Assembly (NCBI RefSeq): GCF_018320785.1
Contig: NC_054877.1
Coordinates: 19,016,329-19,080,328 of the forward strand
Source of the DNA: Cheilinus undulatus
Taxonomy: Eukaryota > Chordata > Actinopteri > Labriformes > Labridae
Direction: 5' to 3'
Length of the DNA stretch: 64,000 nucleotides
Within the stretch, counting starts at the first letter, position 1. Every line of letters starts with the position of its first letter. Both the position numbers and the translations under genes were made by a program. Of the stretch, positions 12,001 through 23,149 are shown piece by piece. The notes beneath the pieces are model-generated. The model was not told the DNA's origin, made no database searches, and worked only from the letters and a program-made list of their open reading frames with translations.

Positions 12001-14624
12001 TAAATGATCATCAAATACGTCACCGCCTTCGGAGACAACATCCAGAGCAAATTCTGTTTCTGAAACTCTGGGAGACAGCGGCTCACTTTCAAGCCTTTCT
12101 CTCAGAATCTGAAAATCCTTCCATCGTGCTCTGAGCTGAGAGGATGCTCTGCTCTGCAGATCCGTCAAACTTGCCCTCTGCTCTTCTGCATCCTCGATGG
12201 CAGATATTTTCTGAAGTGACTGCATCATTAGCATGGCCTCTGAGTCACTTCTTGACTGGTCAGGGACCCCCTGATCAGATCCTCTTGTGTTATCTCGCAA
12301 AGTCATCACTGATAAGAATGACAGGAATGCTTTACATGAGGAGCCAAACACAGAAGCCACTTGTGTTGGGAAATCTGGAAGGCTGGCGGTTTTCTCAAGA
12401 TTGGATGTTGTGTTGGTCTCAGATGCTCCTCTGATGTTCTGAATGGATGAATAAATCTGCCTCAGGACAGGTTTTATCTTTGCCTGGGGGCTTAAAAAGT
12501 TCGACGATGATTCAGTATCTGCTGCTGGACTTATAGCCTCTACAGATTTGTGCGGCCTTATTACGTTTTCCTTTTGTGTAGGATCAACTCTGACACTCGG
12601 CATTGAAACACATAAACCTTTCACATACTGTTCGTTGTACAGGAGAGTTGGATCTGCATGATACTGAGGTACAGTTAGACAAGAGGCTGATTTTTTGACA
12701 TCACCTGGAGCTGGACAACTCATCTCATCTTGAGTAGTCTGACCTTCAGTCTTTTCATCTGATTCAGAATCTGCACCTATCTGAAACACAACCTTAGTCT
12801 TTGATTCATCAGTGGTGGACTCTTCAGTGTATGGCACTGGGTCCGGACTGACTTTCTCCAACCAGTTCTCCACATATTGATGAATTTCAGAGAGTGAAGG
12901 TTTGAAAGAAGGTGTTGACAAACTCTCACTCAGCTCTAAAGGCTTATTAGGTGTTGATAATTTGTGGTCACTCATGGATTTAGGTCTGGCCATTGCCTTT
13001 CTGGCAGGCAAAAGGGATTTTTTGGGTTGTAAAATGTCTGATATGTTCTTCTTCAATTGTGGCCTTGCAGTTGGAGTATTCACATTATGACCATTATCTT
13101 TGGCAGCTGTTTTATCCAAGTTTTGTCTTAGAGATTGGCTCCTTCTCACATTTATAGAATTGACTAATAAGGCTTTCTCCTTCCTAGGAATGTGTGCATC
13201 TGTAATTGCCTTTTTAATTTGAGGTTTCACTGCTCCATTTCTCTTTTGAACACTTTTAGCACTTTCTGATGAGCTTAAACTCTTTTTTGTTAAACTTGCA
13301 CTGCTGCTAAGCTTTTCCGTAGATGATCGGCCTCCATTTTTTGAGTGGCTTAATCTGCTATCCTTTTGTTTTTTCTCTAAACTGCTTGATGATGTTAAAC
13401 TCTGCGGATTCCCAGCAGATTTTATAGTCGTTTTCTTCTTCTCTCTTGTAGGGGTTTTGACTTTTGCTTTGGTTCGGGCTTCACGCTTGGTCACAGCTAA
13501 TGTATGATTTGTCAACTCTTGTGTTTGGCTAATTGGCTCTGATGACAATGATAACATCTCTTCCTTTTGTCTTTGTTGTGAGTCTGTAGTTGGTTGCTGA
13601 CCGCTAAAATCTATATCACAGTCATTGCTGGATGAAGGAGGCGCAGAGTCAAGGGATGCTTTGCTTTCCATGGCAGGTGTGGAAGAATATGAAGGTCCAC
13701 CATCTGCACTGTATTCCTCATTTGCCAAATAGTTGTCATAGCTGCCTTGACTCTCATAAATATGCATCACAGTCTCAGTAACTTCCATCCCATCATTTTG
13801 TATTTGAAGAACCTCAGCTACTCCTGACGACCTTATGGATGAATGTGATCCTTTATTCATCGCCCCTGCTGATGGTGTTTTCCGAGGCTTAGGGATCGGC
13901 CTGTTGCTGCTGCTGCTGTGTCTGACAACACGGTATCCTTCAGTAGTCTCACCACCAGCTGTCCTATTCATGTAAGAATAATGTCCCAGGGTGCTCTCTT
14001 TCACCCCTGACTCTGTCACCATTTTTATACTCTCAACTGATGCCCTCTTAACCTGTTGAGCACCTGGTGTAGGACTGCGTTTAAAACCTGATCTAGATCT
14101 ACCAATCACTGGTTCATCGTTAAACTTGACACCTTTTCCATCCACTGTAGGATGGTTCCCCTCTTTTAGTTCATCTCCACTGGCGCTGGAGGAGTGTTTG
14201 GCAATGGCATTGTTTGAGTCAGTTGAGCTTTTTCCCGAATCAGAAATCGAGGCACAAACTGTCCTCTTGCTAAGGCAGGTGCGGCTGAGTGTGGTAGTCC
14301 AATGAAGCATCTCCTCCTCTTTGATGGTCAGACGGACCTTCATCTCCACCGTCATGCTGCCATCTTGGTTTATACGGAAAGACTTTTCAATATCATCATC
14401 CTGAGGTATGATAGAAGCGTGCTCATTGTTCAACCTCCCAGTTTCACTTGTCTCAAAGGATGTGCGGCGATGATTGGCTTCTGTTTCGAATGATCTGTTG
14501 CTTCGATGAAAGTGGCCATTAGTGCTCCCATAGCGAGACTTGTTTATTTGGTTGACAATGTATCTCTCAGATGATAAGGAGAAGTTCCTTGAGCCCCTTC
14601 CACTCGAAAAAGATTTGTTGTTCA
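9007..14624 (-). CDS. rp1: RP1 terminal coding exon (exon 4)
   Basis: This is a single 5.6 kb exon, as in mammalian RP1, where most of the protein is in the last exon. The acceptor reads 'catcaaacag' on the minus strand, after a pyrimidine-rich tract. The first two bases complete a TTG codon begun by the T at the end of exon 3. The GTG at 14625 is a splice-junction artefact, not a start. The order is: conserved EMKV block, Ser/Lys-rich basic region (about exon residues 330-600), a hydrophobic FLSFLSVMTL segment, a Glu-rich block, then the conserved C-terminal RP1 blocks. The stop codon is TAG at 9007-9009. Confidence 0.96.
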
Positions 14625-17600
14625 CTGTTTGATGAAGGGAATGAAAATGAAAGAGAGAGAAAAAAAGAAAATTAATGACTCTACAAATTTGTTTGGTCTA
14701 CACTGGTTTGGTTGGAATAGCAAAAGAAATAGTGATAAAAGCTGAGAGTTTGATGTTGTGATTTAAACCATTTTCACATTGTATTGTTTAAAACAAGCTA
14801 CATTAACAGCTGATCAGCTGAACTTTGAATATAGGCTAGAAAAGTAACCTAATGCTTCAACCAGATAGGTTGTTTCACTTATGCATTTGCATGAATAAAA
14901 CAAAGATGCATAATTTGTTGCAGGAGAATGCTATAATTTGTATTTTTGTACGATTTGTTCAGGCTAGGACAGGCTGATTTTTTTGTCTTTAGAAGGCTTC
15001 ACAGCTGAAAATGCATACCAGAGCAAAAACCAAGTCATGAGATCAAAGGAACACCTACAGAGCTCATAGACAGGATTGGTACAAGGCACAGATCTGGGAA
15101 AGGCTACAAAAAATATCTGCTGCACTGACTGTTCCCCAAAGCACAGTGGCCTCCATAATTTTCAAACAGAGGAAGTTGCAGAACCAGGACTCATCCAAGA
15201 GCTGGTTGCTAGGTGGGTGAGAAAGGCCTTAGTCAGAAAGGTGATCAAGACCCCGATGGTCACACTGACTGAGCTCCAGAGATCCAGTGTAGAGATGGGA
15301 CAAAGTTCCAGAAGGAAAACCACCACTGTAGCCCTCCAAAGATCTTGGTTTAAGGCAGAGTTGCAAGATGGAAGCATCTCCTCAGTACAAAACACATGAA
15401 AGCCCATCTGCAAAACAGGATCTAAGGCCTTTTTCCCCGAATTGTTCAGTTTGGCCAGGCAACCGGTTCTTGGAAGGCTCCTGGTACTGCAACTTCCTCT
15501 GAGAAATATGAAGGCCACTGTGGGTAACCGTTAGTGCAGAAGAATATTTTTGTAGCCTTCCCCAGATCTGTACCTTGCAACAGTGCTGTCTTTGAGCTCT
15601 GCAGGCAGTTCCTTTGACCTCATGGCTTGGCTTACACTTTATTCCCAGGCAGGCTGGCGCATACCTACTGTATCATATGTTTAGTTGCTATAGTTTATCT
15701 GTAATAAATGTGACAGACACAACATTTGTTCAGTCGCCCCAAGGTTTTTTCCTGCCCCCCAAAAGATTCTGCCCTTCCCAAATACCATGTATGGGATATT
15801 GCCAAGATGGATATGAAATATATTCCATGCCATTGAAATGTGATACTGTCAGTCTACCATGTCAGGTTAACTGTAATGTGAATGTGTTAAGTTTTCTCAG
15901 AGGGAACTTCATATTGCTTGTTTACTTAACAGCGAAAATGGTGTGGTATCAAAAGTTTGCATTCTTGAACCCATTTTCAAAATGTTCCATTTTCGGACAC
16001 CCAAAATGCTGTTGTGCTGTTCACCAACAGCCAAAATACAACAAAAGGTGACCATTTACAGGATGATATCATTGTCATGCAAACATTGCCTAAGTTAAAA
16101 GCTTATGTCTACATTTTTTCTGCAACTTGGGTGAACTGTCACAGCAACCACAAAAATCAACAATGAAAAATAAGGCAAGTAAATTTCCTTGAAGGATTAT
16201 ACGTATTTGATTTCATGTATGAAGACTTAGATTAAATCTACATTGGCACTTCAGAGTAGCCCACAACCAGTCTACACAGAATGAACACTTACATGCTCTG
16301 GGCTGCTGCAGCATGGATGGTTCCACTGCGTCCACGTACATCGCTTGGCCTGCCTGGCTTACTTTGTGAAAATTGTAGTTTGCTAATCTGAATGGCTCAT
16401 TCCCTGCTGCCACAACAACTCCAGAGCAAAGGATTAATGCTGCAAGACCATCAACCTGAAAAAAAAGCAAAAACACCTTTCAGTACTTAATCCACTTTTC
16501 GTATTTAACAGCTAGATAAATGTAAACTCAAAAGGGAAATTCAGTTCTCAGAATTGAGAGTAAACTTGATACCTGTTGGTAGGGAAGCACAGTATTATCA
16601 GCATGATATTGTTATCGGTAGATAATAGCTTCAGTTTGAATGTTTTTTATGTATTGGCAGATATGAAAATTTCTGCTGATATTTACAACCAATATTTTGG
16701 TTGCCTTTGACAGCAGTAAATATTGGACATTCTGACAATTGAGTTAGGGGAGTTTTAGGCTGGATCAACAGACCTACATCAGCTTAAGTATTTTTCTTAT
16801 TCATTCTCATTCCTTGCATTTCAAATTGTGTTTTAAGGACTGAAATTTGCTAATTTGTTCATCCTCAAACTTGAAATTGTTTGTTTTAAGCACTGCAGTT
16901 GATGGTGCTTAGAATACTTAAAGTAACAGTGTAAAAGCTTTGATTTCTAGTAATTGTTTAACAAGTAACAGTGAAAATGAGCAAGTTTGGCTCCATACCC
17001 CAAACTTCCACATTCAACGGCAGTGAAAACTCATTAAAGCACATGTCAGATGAGATTAATTTTCCTTCTCTAGGATATTCAAACTCAACTTTTAGGCCAA
17101 CATAAACAAACCTCAAGGGCTCAGATTGGGATTATATATGGATACACAACATTCTATTGCATCTTTGATTCAGTACAAAGCTCAGGAATTGGTGATCCAT
17201 TTGTTTGTGTCCTGTGCTGTTTTCAAGATCAAGTATAAACTGCCAAACTCAAATATTAAGCCAATGATTGGCCAGCAGGTATCCTCAGCATGAGAGGACT
17301 ATCCTCTTTGCGTGACCTTGGGTGACCCAGACATATCTTCGCTTAAGTATCCCTGGATAGAAAGTTAATTCAGGGACGACTGCAGAGGCGCGTGAATTCT
17401 CACGGCATGGTGCCCAGTGAAAGGTCAGAAAAACAACTCTTAGTAGGGAACGCTTAAAGCTACAGTGAAATCAAAACAGCATTTCAACATTTTTGATTTT
17501 TCTATCCAGTTTGATTATTTTTTTCCATAAACATTTGTTTAGTTTTTCAATATTCTTTGGGTTTTGCTGACTCTCTGTTCCCATTCGAACGGCACTATGA

Positions 17601-20600
17601 GGATTCCCACACATCCTGGAAAACTGGACCAATTTTCCAGGCGTGGAAAATAATTGAAAAAGTGAAAAAATTCATGAAAAAAACATTCTCCTAATTCCAT
17701 ATCAGAGCTCCTCAAAATAGATGACACTGACATGTGAAAGGACAAATATTAAACTGTTTGTCAAAGTGTTTGAGCTGAAAAGGCTCAAAAAGTAAGAACA
17801 GTTAAATATAATGTAGAATACAGAAACCAAGGCATTAAAGAAACCTTTTATTTCAGACTGGCATCTGCAGATACCAGTGTTTAACTTTTTAAGCCAATAT
17901 CTCCAATACTGATATCATGCCAATGATATTGTGCATCCCTAAATTATTTTTTTCTGCAGGTGTATTTGAATTACTTCATGATCAATTTATCAGCATTTAT
18001 AAGCATGTAAGAATTCATGGTTATAGCCATAGACTTCCAGAGGAAGGAGTATAATGTATTGGCTAGATGCATTCCTGTCATACCAGCAAATTGCCACAAA
18101 AATGTCCTGGGGAATTATTTATAGAAAAGGGTGGGAATCCTGCATAGCAGTCCTGCAAGTATTGAGCCTTTGTAGTCCAGATATCAAAACCTCCATTTCC
18201 AACAGTGCTGAACGATTTGGGGAAATAATCGCATTGCAATTTTATCCTCATCATTGTGATTGCAATTAAATATGCAATTATTTTTTTAATTCCTCATCTC
18301 ATGTATTTTTCACAAACACAAGCAATAAATCATTCTTTAATAATCAACAGAACATCAGATGGATTAAACTAGGGCTAAAAATTTGGGAAAAAAAATATTT
18401 AATTGTGATTATTTTGCCTCATCCTGCAAATTTAGTATGAATCTTTGTATTGAAGGGAGATATTTTTATGTAATTGTCATTAAGATTACTTAAAGCATAC
18501 ATTAACAGGAAAAGCAGGATTTCTGTAAACTTTTCGAAAAAAATAAAAAAAGACACTTGAATGATTGCATGATGTGCAGGCGTTGCATCTCTGCAAAAAA
18601 CATTTTAAACTAGTATTTTGAGGAACATTTCAAGTTAAAGAAATATTGCACTTTCTGAGATTTGAAAATTGCAACAGGCCATGTTGCAATTTAATGGAAG
18701 TTTCGATTACTTGTGCAACCCTAATTTCCAAAGAGTGTCGTTCAGAATGCATTTATCCATTTCCTCCAGGTACAATCTGGGTATGGTAATTCAGGTGAAT
18801 GTAAATGCTTCTCATCAAACCACTGCCACTATGAGTGATTGAATTAGATGCTAAGGATTTGATTCACTTATTGTGTTTTACTCAGATCAAGTGTAGGACA
18901 CTGTGACATCTGTTTCACTGTAACTTCTAGGACATTAATCTTTTACAAATGTCAATTTGTGCTGATTGAGACAAAAAATTGAAGCAACTATCCATTCAGT
19001 ATAGTGCTGGAACCGGCAGCTACCTAGCCTAGCTTTGTATAAAGCTTTAAAAAACAAGGACAAATAGCTAAAAGAAGACAGCACAGAACATGTCTTATAT
19101 TTAGCACTGTCAAAAGATTGTTTTTTTTTAATTGTAATTTATCTTGCGATTTCTGTTTTAAATTGTAGCCAGTCGCACCCTTTTCATTGCATTTAAAATG
19201 ACCATTTTTTGGATTTAAAACTGTTTTGCTGTCTTAAACAAAGGAGTTCAATTTTGGATAGAGACCTGCTTATATATGCAGATAACAACATTAACTTTAC
19301 CATGGAAAAAGGAACTTGTTAGGGATTGAAATGGAAAAAAGGGAAATTTTAAAGGCAAATGTTTGATACCACAAGATGCAGATGACTTGTCCACTGAGCT
19401 GTCTGTGATTTTTTAAAAAGTGAAATAAGATATTTAGGAGCAGTGGTGGACTTATCTACATCACTGTGGCTGCATGGAGATTCTGACGTGACTCATATAC
19501 TTCAGGAAATGAGGATATTAAAGGTATAAACCAGTTTAATGTAGATTAGGGTATTCTTAGTGATTGAGTGTGCTCACGAGGCTAGTTAGTGGTTGACAAG
19601 GCAAAGGATTTTGGGAAGGCCAGTCAGATTTCAGGCGGCCCAGGTTGACCCTGGCTACCACTAGCTATGCACCTGGAACACTATTGGAGCTGCTATTTAG
19701 TGGAGTAAGGCATTATAAATCAATATAACATTGTTACTCTGGTTGCCAATATGGTTTACCATTTACAGTGTTGTCTTACTGTAGTCACAAATGACTACAG
19801 TAAAAAAACATCAATAAATTCGTCTTGTCAAAATGTTTGTTTACAGAATCAGCATGGTAGCACTGCTTTGAGCTGAAACGAAGTACAATACAGTCAAGCA
19901 AAAGCTTCATGTTCTAATATGGGCAATATTTCATCTTATATTTAAAATTTGCTGCAGGCCAATCAAAAGTGGACCACGGGGCACATTTGCCCCTTGGGCC
20001 ATAGTTTGGACACTCCTGCACTATGCAGACATTTTCCCTCATGTTTGACCAGGAAAACGGATTAGAATTTGTCCAAGAGATGATTTCTGATCTGTAAGAA
20101 AAAATATCCCATTAAATTCAGTAGATAATTGTACCAGATATCAGCACTGGGTTGATTGGCAACAAAAGATAAAAACTCCACTGATGCTCTATTATGTATT
20201 ATTTGCTGACATTTGTCGACAAGGCTGATATAAGCCAATACTGATGTTAACCTTTGTATCAGTGCATAGTTTTTGAGTTTGAATAAAATGTACAACAAAT
20301 AAAAAATTTGTCAGTTTACAGATGTCGTTACCCATGAGTATAGTTTACATTCTTTACATTTTTAATGATGATCATAGCTAATTAGCTTCTTGTTTTTTTG
20401 CTAAGCCATCATCTCAACTTTCTCAGTAAGAAAGCTCATTTTGATATTTTTTACCATTTAAATATTTGGCATATATTGACCAATAAAACATTAATTCCAA
20501 ACAGACTAAGCAAAACCAAGAAGCTGCGTGAATTGTTTTTCAAAGTTACCGTTCATAAGAATAAATGCACAGTCATTTTTTATTTTGATTTTACCAGAAA

Positions 20601-21265
20601 CTCACCCTTCTGCCATCTATAGAGAAGAGTTTCAGCACAGGAAACTGCAGGATCTGGGACAGGTAATCCAGTAAAGCATCAAATGTTGGTGCTGTTCTCC
20701 TCTGCAGGACTATGATGCGTTTAACATTAGGGTCCCTATTTTTAATGACCTCAAGCCTCTTCGGAGTCCGTATTGCCACCCTCTCAGTGGCCTTCGATGA
20801 CCTGTTGGTGACTTCATTCCTTCTACCAAACTGGAGTCTTTGAAGCTTTCGCCTCCCTGCGCTGAAGGATCTCGTGGTGTTCCAAGGTACCTGCCGCCGG
20901 TTCACTTCTTCTAAGTTCAATGGCTTCACTCGTCTCTGATCAGAACAAACATAAGATCCACCATCATGTAAGTCATCTAAAGCTTTAACAAGGTGAGTGC
21001 CACGAGGGGTGGTGATGGTCCTAACTCCAAATGGCAGAGGCACTTTCTTGGACAAAGCATCCAATAGAGCATCAAATGTCTTAAAGGTGCGGGCATTGAT
21101 GACCATGCGATGCCCACTGAATGTGTAGTCGCCACTTTTGTAGAAACATACTCTTTTAGAGGCGGATGGATCTGAGATTGGCTGGAAGGGTCGGGAGGGT
21201 AACGTCTGCCCACTGCCAGATGACAGTGCCTGAGCAGACGGCTCCTGGACCGGTGTGTTGCTCAT
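9007..21265 (-). CDS. rp1: RP1, photoreceptor axonemal doublecortin protein (3 coding exons)
   Basis: The coding exons are 21265-20606, 16455-16293 and 14624-9007, giving 2146 codons plus stop (human RP1 is 2156 residues). RP1 is a microtubule-binding protein of the photoreceptor connecting cilium and axoneme, needed to stack outer-segment discs. Doublecortin domain 1 spans about residues 37-118 and domain 2 about 168-250, the latter split by the first coding intron. Exon 4 carries RP1 landmarks: DDIEKSFRINQDGSMTVEMK, GVLIDQGRWLLKENHLIR, SSELEELAKP and YYNMPHGSDSDPF. These resemble RP1 rather than RP1L1, and the TCEA1-RGS20 neighbourhood agrees. Oddities are a long Glu-rich insert (about residues 1190-1705) and a stop right after CPIL, where human RP1 continues. 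The start is the ATG at 21265 (MSNTP, compare human MSDTP), 15 bases inside an exon with its own acceptor, so a non-coding first exon lies further upstream. Confidence 0.95.
10230..11900 (-). repeat. Glu-rich low-complexity coding tract of RP1
   Basis: For about 1.6 kb the minus strand is made mostly of GAG, GAA and GAT codons with some AAG and GTG. The plus strand is therefore a long pyrimidine-rich run of TCC/TTC/CTC triplets. The long Ser-rich and Pro-rich plus-strand open frames here are shadows of this codon bias. Confidence 0.9.
10812..11015 (-). repeat. tandem duplication inside the RP1 Glu-rich tract
   Basis: Two copies of a roughly 120-base unit encode near-identical peptides: KREDEVNEES...MEVLRET and KKEDEVNEET...LEVLRET. 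The copies occupy about 10931-11015 and 10812-10893. This is the clearest internal repeat in an otherwise irregular acidic tract. Confidence 0.75.
14990..15410 (+). mobile_element. Tc1-like transposon fragment, plus-oriented half
   Basis: The plus strand resembles the N-terminal half of a Tc1-type transposase gene of the same subfamily as the 62-63.6 kb copy, for example the 'gagctccagagatccagtgt' region. Stops and indels break the frame. It lies in RP1 intron 3, between exons 3 and 4, and is joined head-to-head with the next fragment. Confidence 0.65.
15411..15640 (-). mobile_element. Tc1-like transposon fragment, minus-oriented half
   Basis: The minus strand encodes the first part of the same transposase subfamily: the plus strand at 15425-15480 and 15555-15630 is the complement of the N-terminal region, with 'cttccccagatctg' and 'gagctctgcaggcagttcc'. 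Its orientation is opposite to the adjacent fragment. Confidence 0.6.
16293..16455 (-). CDS. rp1: RP1 coding exon 3 (second half of doublecortin domain 2)
   Basis: The 163-base exon has acceptor 'ttttttttcag' and donor GTAAGT at 16292-16287. It starts in phase 0 with VDGLAALILCSGVVVAAGNE, which matches the end of the second RP1 doublecortin repeat, and leaves one base for the next exon. Confidence 0.93.
16580..17941. mobile_element. hAT-like non-autonomous element (about 1.36 kb)
   Basis: The left end reads tagggaagcacagtattatc, and the right end is the reverse complement of tagggatgcacaatatcatt, so the two termini are imperfect inverted repeats. There is no transposase frame. Its interior resembles the element at 56.1-56.9 kb, for instance the 'tttaggctgga' block. 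It lies in RP1 intron 2. Confidence 0.65.
18203..18724. mobile_element. hAT-like MITE remnants
   Basis: The segment contains 'cagtgctgaacgatttgggg' with 'aataatcgcattgcaat', then a second start 'tagggctaaaaa' and a closing 'gattacttgtgcaaccctaa'. These match the look of short teleost hAT-type MITEs that carry degenerate 'atcg' runs. Possibly two overlapping copies; no coding capacity. Confidence 0.5.
19101..19260. mobile_element. MITE-like fragment
   Basis: It opens with 'agcactgtcaaaagattg' and continues with 'aattgtaatttatcttgcga', resembling the repeat start at 59091. There is one end only. A further repeat-like phrase, 'catagtttggacactcctgc', is at about 20000-20020. Confidence 0.4.
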
Positions 21266-21280
21266 GTTGACTTGAAATAT
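20606..21280 (-). CDS. rp1: RP1 first coding exon (exon 2) with 15 bases of 5' UTR
   Basis: The acceptor 'tcttttacag' ends at 21281, so the exon starts at 21280 and the ATG at 21265 opens MSNTPVQEPS. The upstream in-frame ATG at 21298 lies in the intron. The donor is GTGAGT at 20605-20600, just after DGRR. The 220 codons encode doublecortin domain 1 (YKSGD, FKTFDALLDALSKKVPLPFG, TPRG) and the first half of domain 2 (KRIIVLQRR, TFDALLDYLSQ, KLFSIDGRR). Confidence 0.95.
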
Positions 21281-21619
21281 CTGTAAAAGAGAAGGCATAG
21301 GGGAAAAGCTTATTAGAATGATTAGTTGTCTTGCAATCTCAAATCTTCTACATGGTCCAGATACTTGACTTTTTTATAATATGGCTGGAAACATGACTTC
21401 CATGTGATTCTACCTCTCTGTTTTAAGCTTTATTTCTATGTGGGTGGTTGTCACAAAGTCTTACTTTTGATGTTAATTTCCTCTTTATGATTTAAATCAG
21501 AAAACAATCCATATCCCACATTAATCAGGGCTGTACTGCTCTTTAGAGTTTGATAATAAGCTACTTCTCACAAGTCAGGCTTGTTTGGCTCATTAATTTA
21601 GCATCCCTTGGTAAGATTG

Positions 21620-22305
21620 CATCCATCCATCCATATTCTTCCGCTTATCTAGGGCCGGGTTGCAGCAGCAGCCGGCTAAGGAAGCCAGCCCAAACATCCC
21701 TGCCCCTAGTGGCATTTTCCAATTCTGGTGCATTTCTAGGCCAGATGAGATATATAAGCCTTCCAGCAAGTCCTGGGATTACCCCAGACTGTCCTCCCTA
21801 TTTGATGCACCCGGAAGACCTCCACAGGGAGGTGACTGGGAGGCATCCTTATCAGATGCCTGAACCACCTCAGCTGGCTCCTTCTGAAGGAGCAGGGACT
21901 CTACTTCAAGCTCCCTCCAGATGTCCAAGTGCCTCACCCTCTCTCTAAGGCTGAGCCTAGCCACCCTCCTCAGGAATCTCATTCTGGCCGCTTGAACCTC
22001 ATTCTTCCGGTCATTACTCAAAGCTCTTGACTGTAAGTGAGGTTGGAATGAAGATCGGCCTTTGGACTCAGATCTTTCTTCACTACAACTGTCCAGTCTG
22101 CAATACTGCTGATGTCACACCAATCTGCTTGTCAATCTCACAATCCATTCTACCTTCACTTGTGAACAAGACCCTGAGATACTTGAACTCCTTCACTTGG
22201 GGCAAAGACTCCCAGGGAGTAATCCACTGTTTTCTGACAGAGAACCATGGCCTCAGACTTGGAGGTGCTGACCCTCTTCCTAAGATATTGCAACCACGAC
22301 GATAA
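21620..22305 (-). mobile_element. LINE ORF2 3' portion (L2/CR1/Rex1-like)
   Basis: The minus strand encodes the C-terminal tail of a non-LTR retrotransposon protein (VQAARMRFLRRVARLSLRER, then ESLLLQKEP). In this orientation the element ends in a short (GGAT)n tail, seen on the plus strand as atccatccatccat at 21621-21634. The frame is interrupted and the reverse-transcriptase catalytic part is missing. Confidence 0.75.
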
Positions 22306-23000
22306 TGTAAAGCTGTCTACTTTTCCTCAAGAGCCATGTACACATTGGAAAACAAAAACAAAAAAGGTTGCCTTTTCTACCTCTCCAGCTGAATGCTTAA
22401 AACGGCAACAATAAAGCTACCTCATGCCTTCACTGACAAGTATAAGGAGCCGTGACTCTTAACTTTGGTCGGCTTCTTCTTTTAGAAACACCCTACACAA
22501 GACCCAATTTAAATTTGGTAGGTTTTTGTTTGCTTTTTAGGTGATTCAGCCATTATCCAGAAAATAGCTTCAAAACACATCATCCCCATTCTCCACAGCA
22601 GTTGTTTTACACTTGTTCTGCTTTAAAATCCCTATCAGTGCACATATAAACATCTGAGATCCTGCATGCTTTCTTATAAGGTGTTAAATTAATCACTTTG
22701 AGGAGCCAAAAAGGGATTTTCTTTTCTATAGTATCCTTATGGTTTTGTGCCTTTTATGATTCAGTGGGATTTTTTTTGCTCCCAGATGCAAAACAGCATC
22801 GAAAGAGGTAGACAAACACTGTAAACACTGGCCCACTACTATTAGGTTTTTACTGGACACAGGCTCTTATACTATGTGTTGTCAGTGTATATTACATATT
22901 CCAGCTGTACAGTTTGGTAAATAAATTATTAAATGCAATTCATTTGCTTTTATGCAAACAAAGTTGTGATGCAATATGTTAAATACATGTATTTAAATGC

Positions 23001-23138
23001 CCTGTGATACACTGGTGACCAGTCAAGGGTGTACCCTGTTTCTCGCCCAGTGACAGCTGGGATAGGCTCCAGCCTCCCGCGACCCAAATGGGATAAGCAG
23101 TAGAGTAGAAGTATAGAAGTATAGAAAATGGATGGATG
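23001..23138 (+). mobile_element. LINE 3' tail with GGATG end
   Basis: The fish repeat signature 'gggataggctccagcctcc' is followed by 'gggataagcagt' and an 'aaaatggatggatg' end. It is the 3' tail of an L2-like LINE family, related to 59711-59806. Confidence 0.65.
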
Positions 23139-23149
23139 TATTTAAATGT

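Noticed and set aside
14625..14625. A GTG start for a stand-alone 1872-residue protein
   Set aside because: The GTG spans the splice acceptor of RP1 exon 4 (aaacag|TGAAC). The protein begins in the exon at 21265.
9007..21265. Assignment as RP1L1 because of the Glu-rich tract
   Set aside because: C-terminal blocks (WLLKENHL, SSELEEL, YNMPHGSDSDPF) and the TCEA1-RGS20 neighbours fit RP1.
21281..21298. Upstream in-frame ATG giving an MPSLLQIFQVN extension of RP1
   Set aside because: It overlaps the tcttttacag acceptor, so it is intronic. Human RP1 begins at the equivalent of the downstream ATG.
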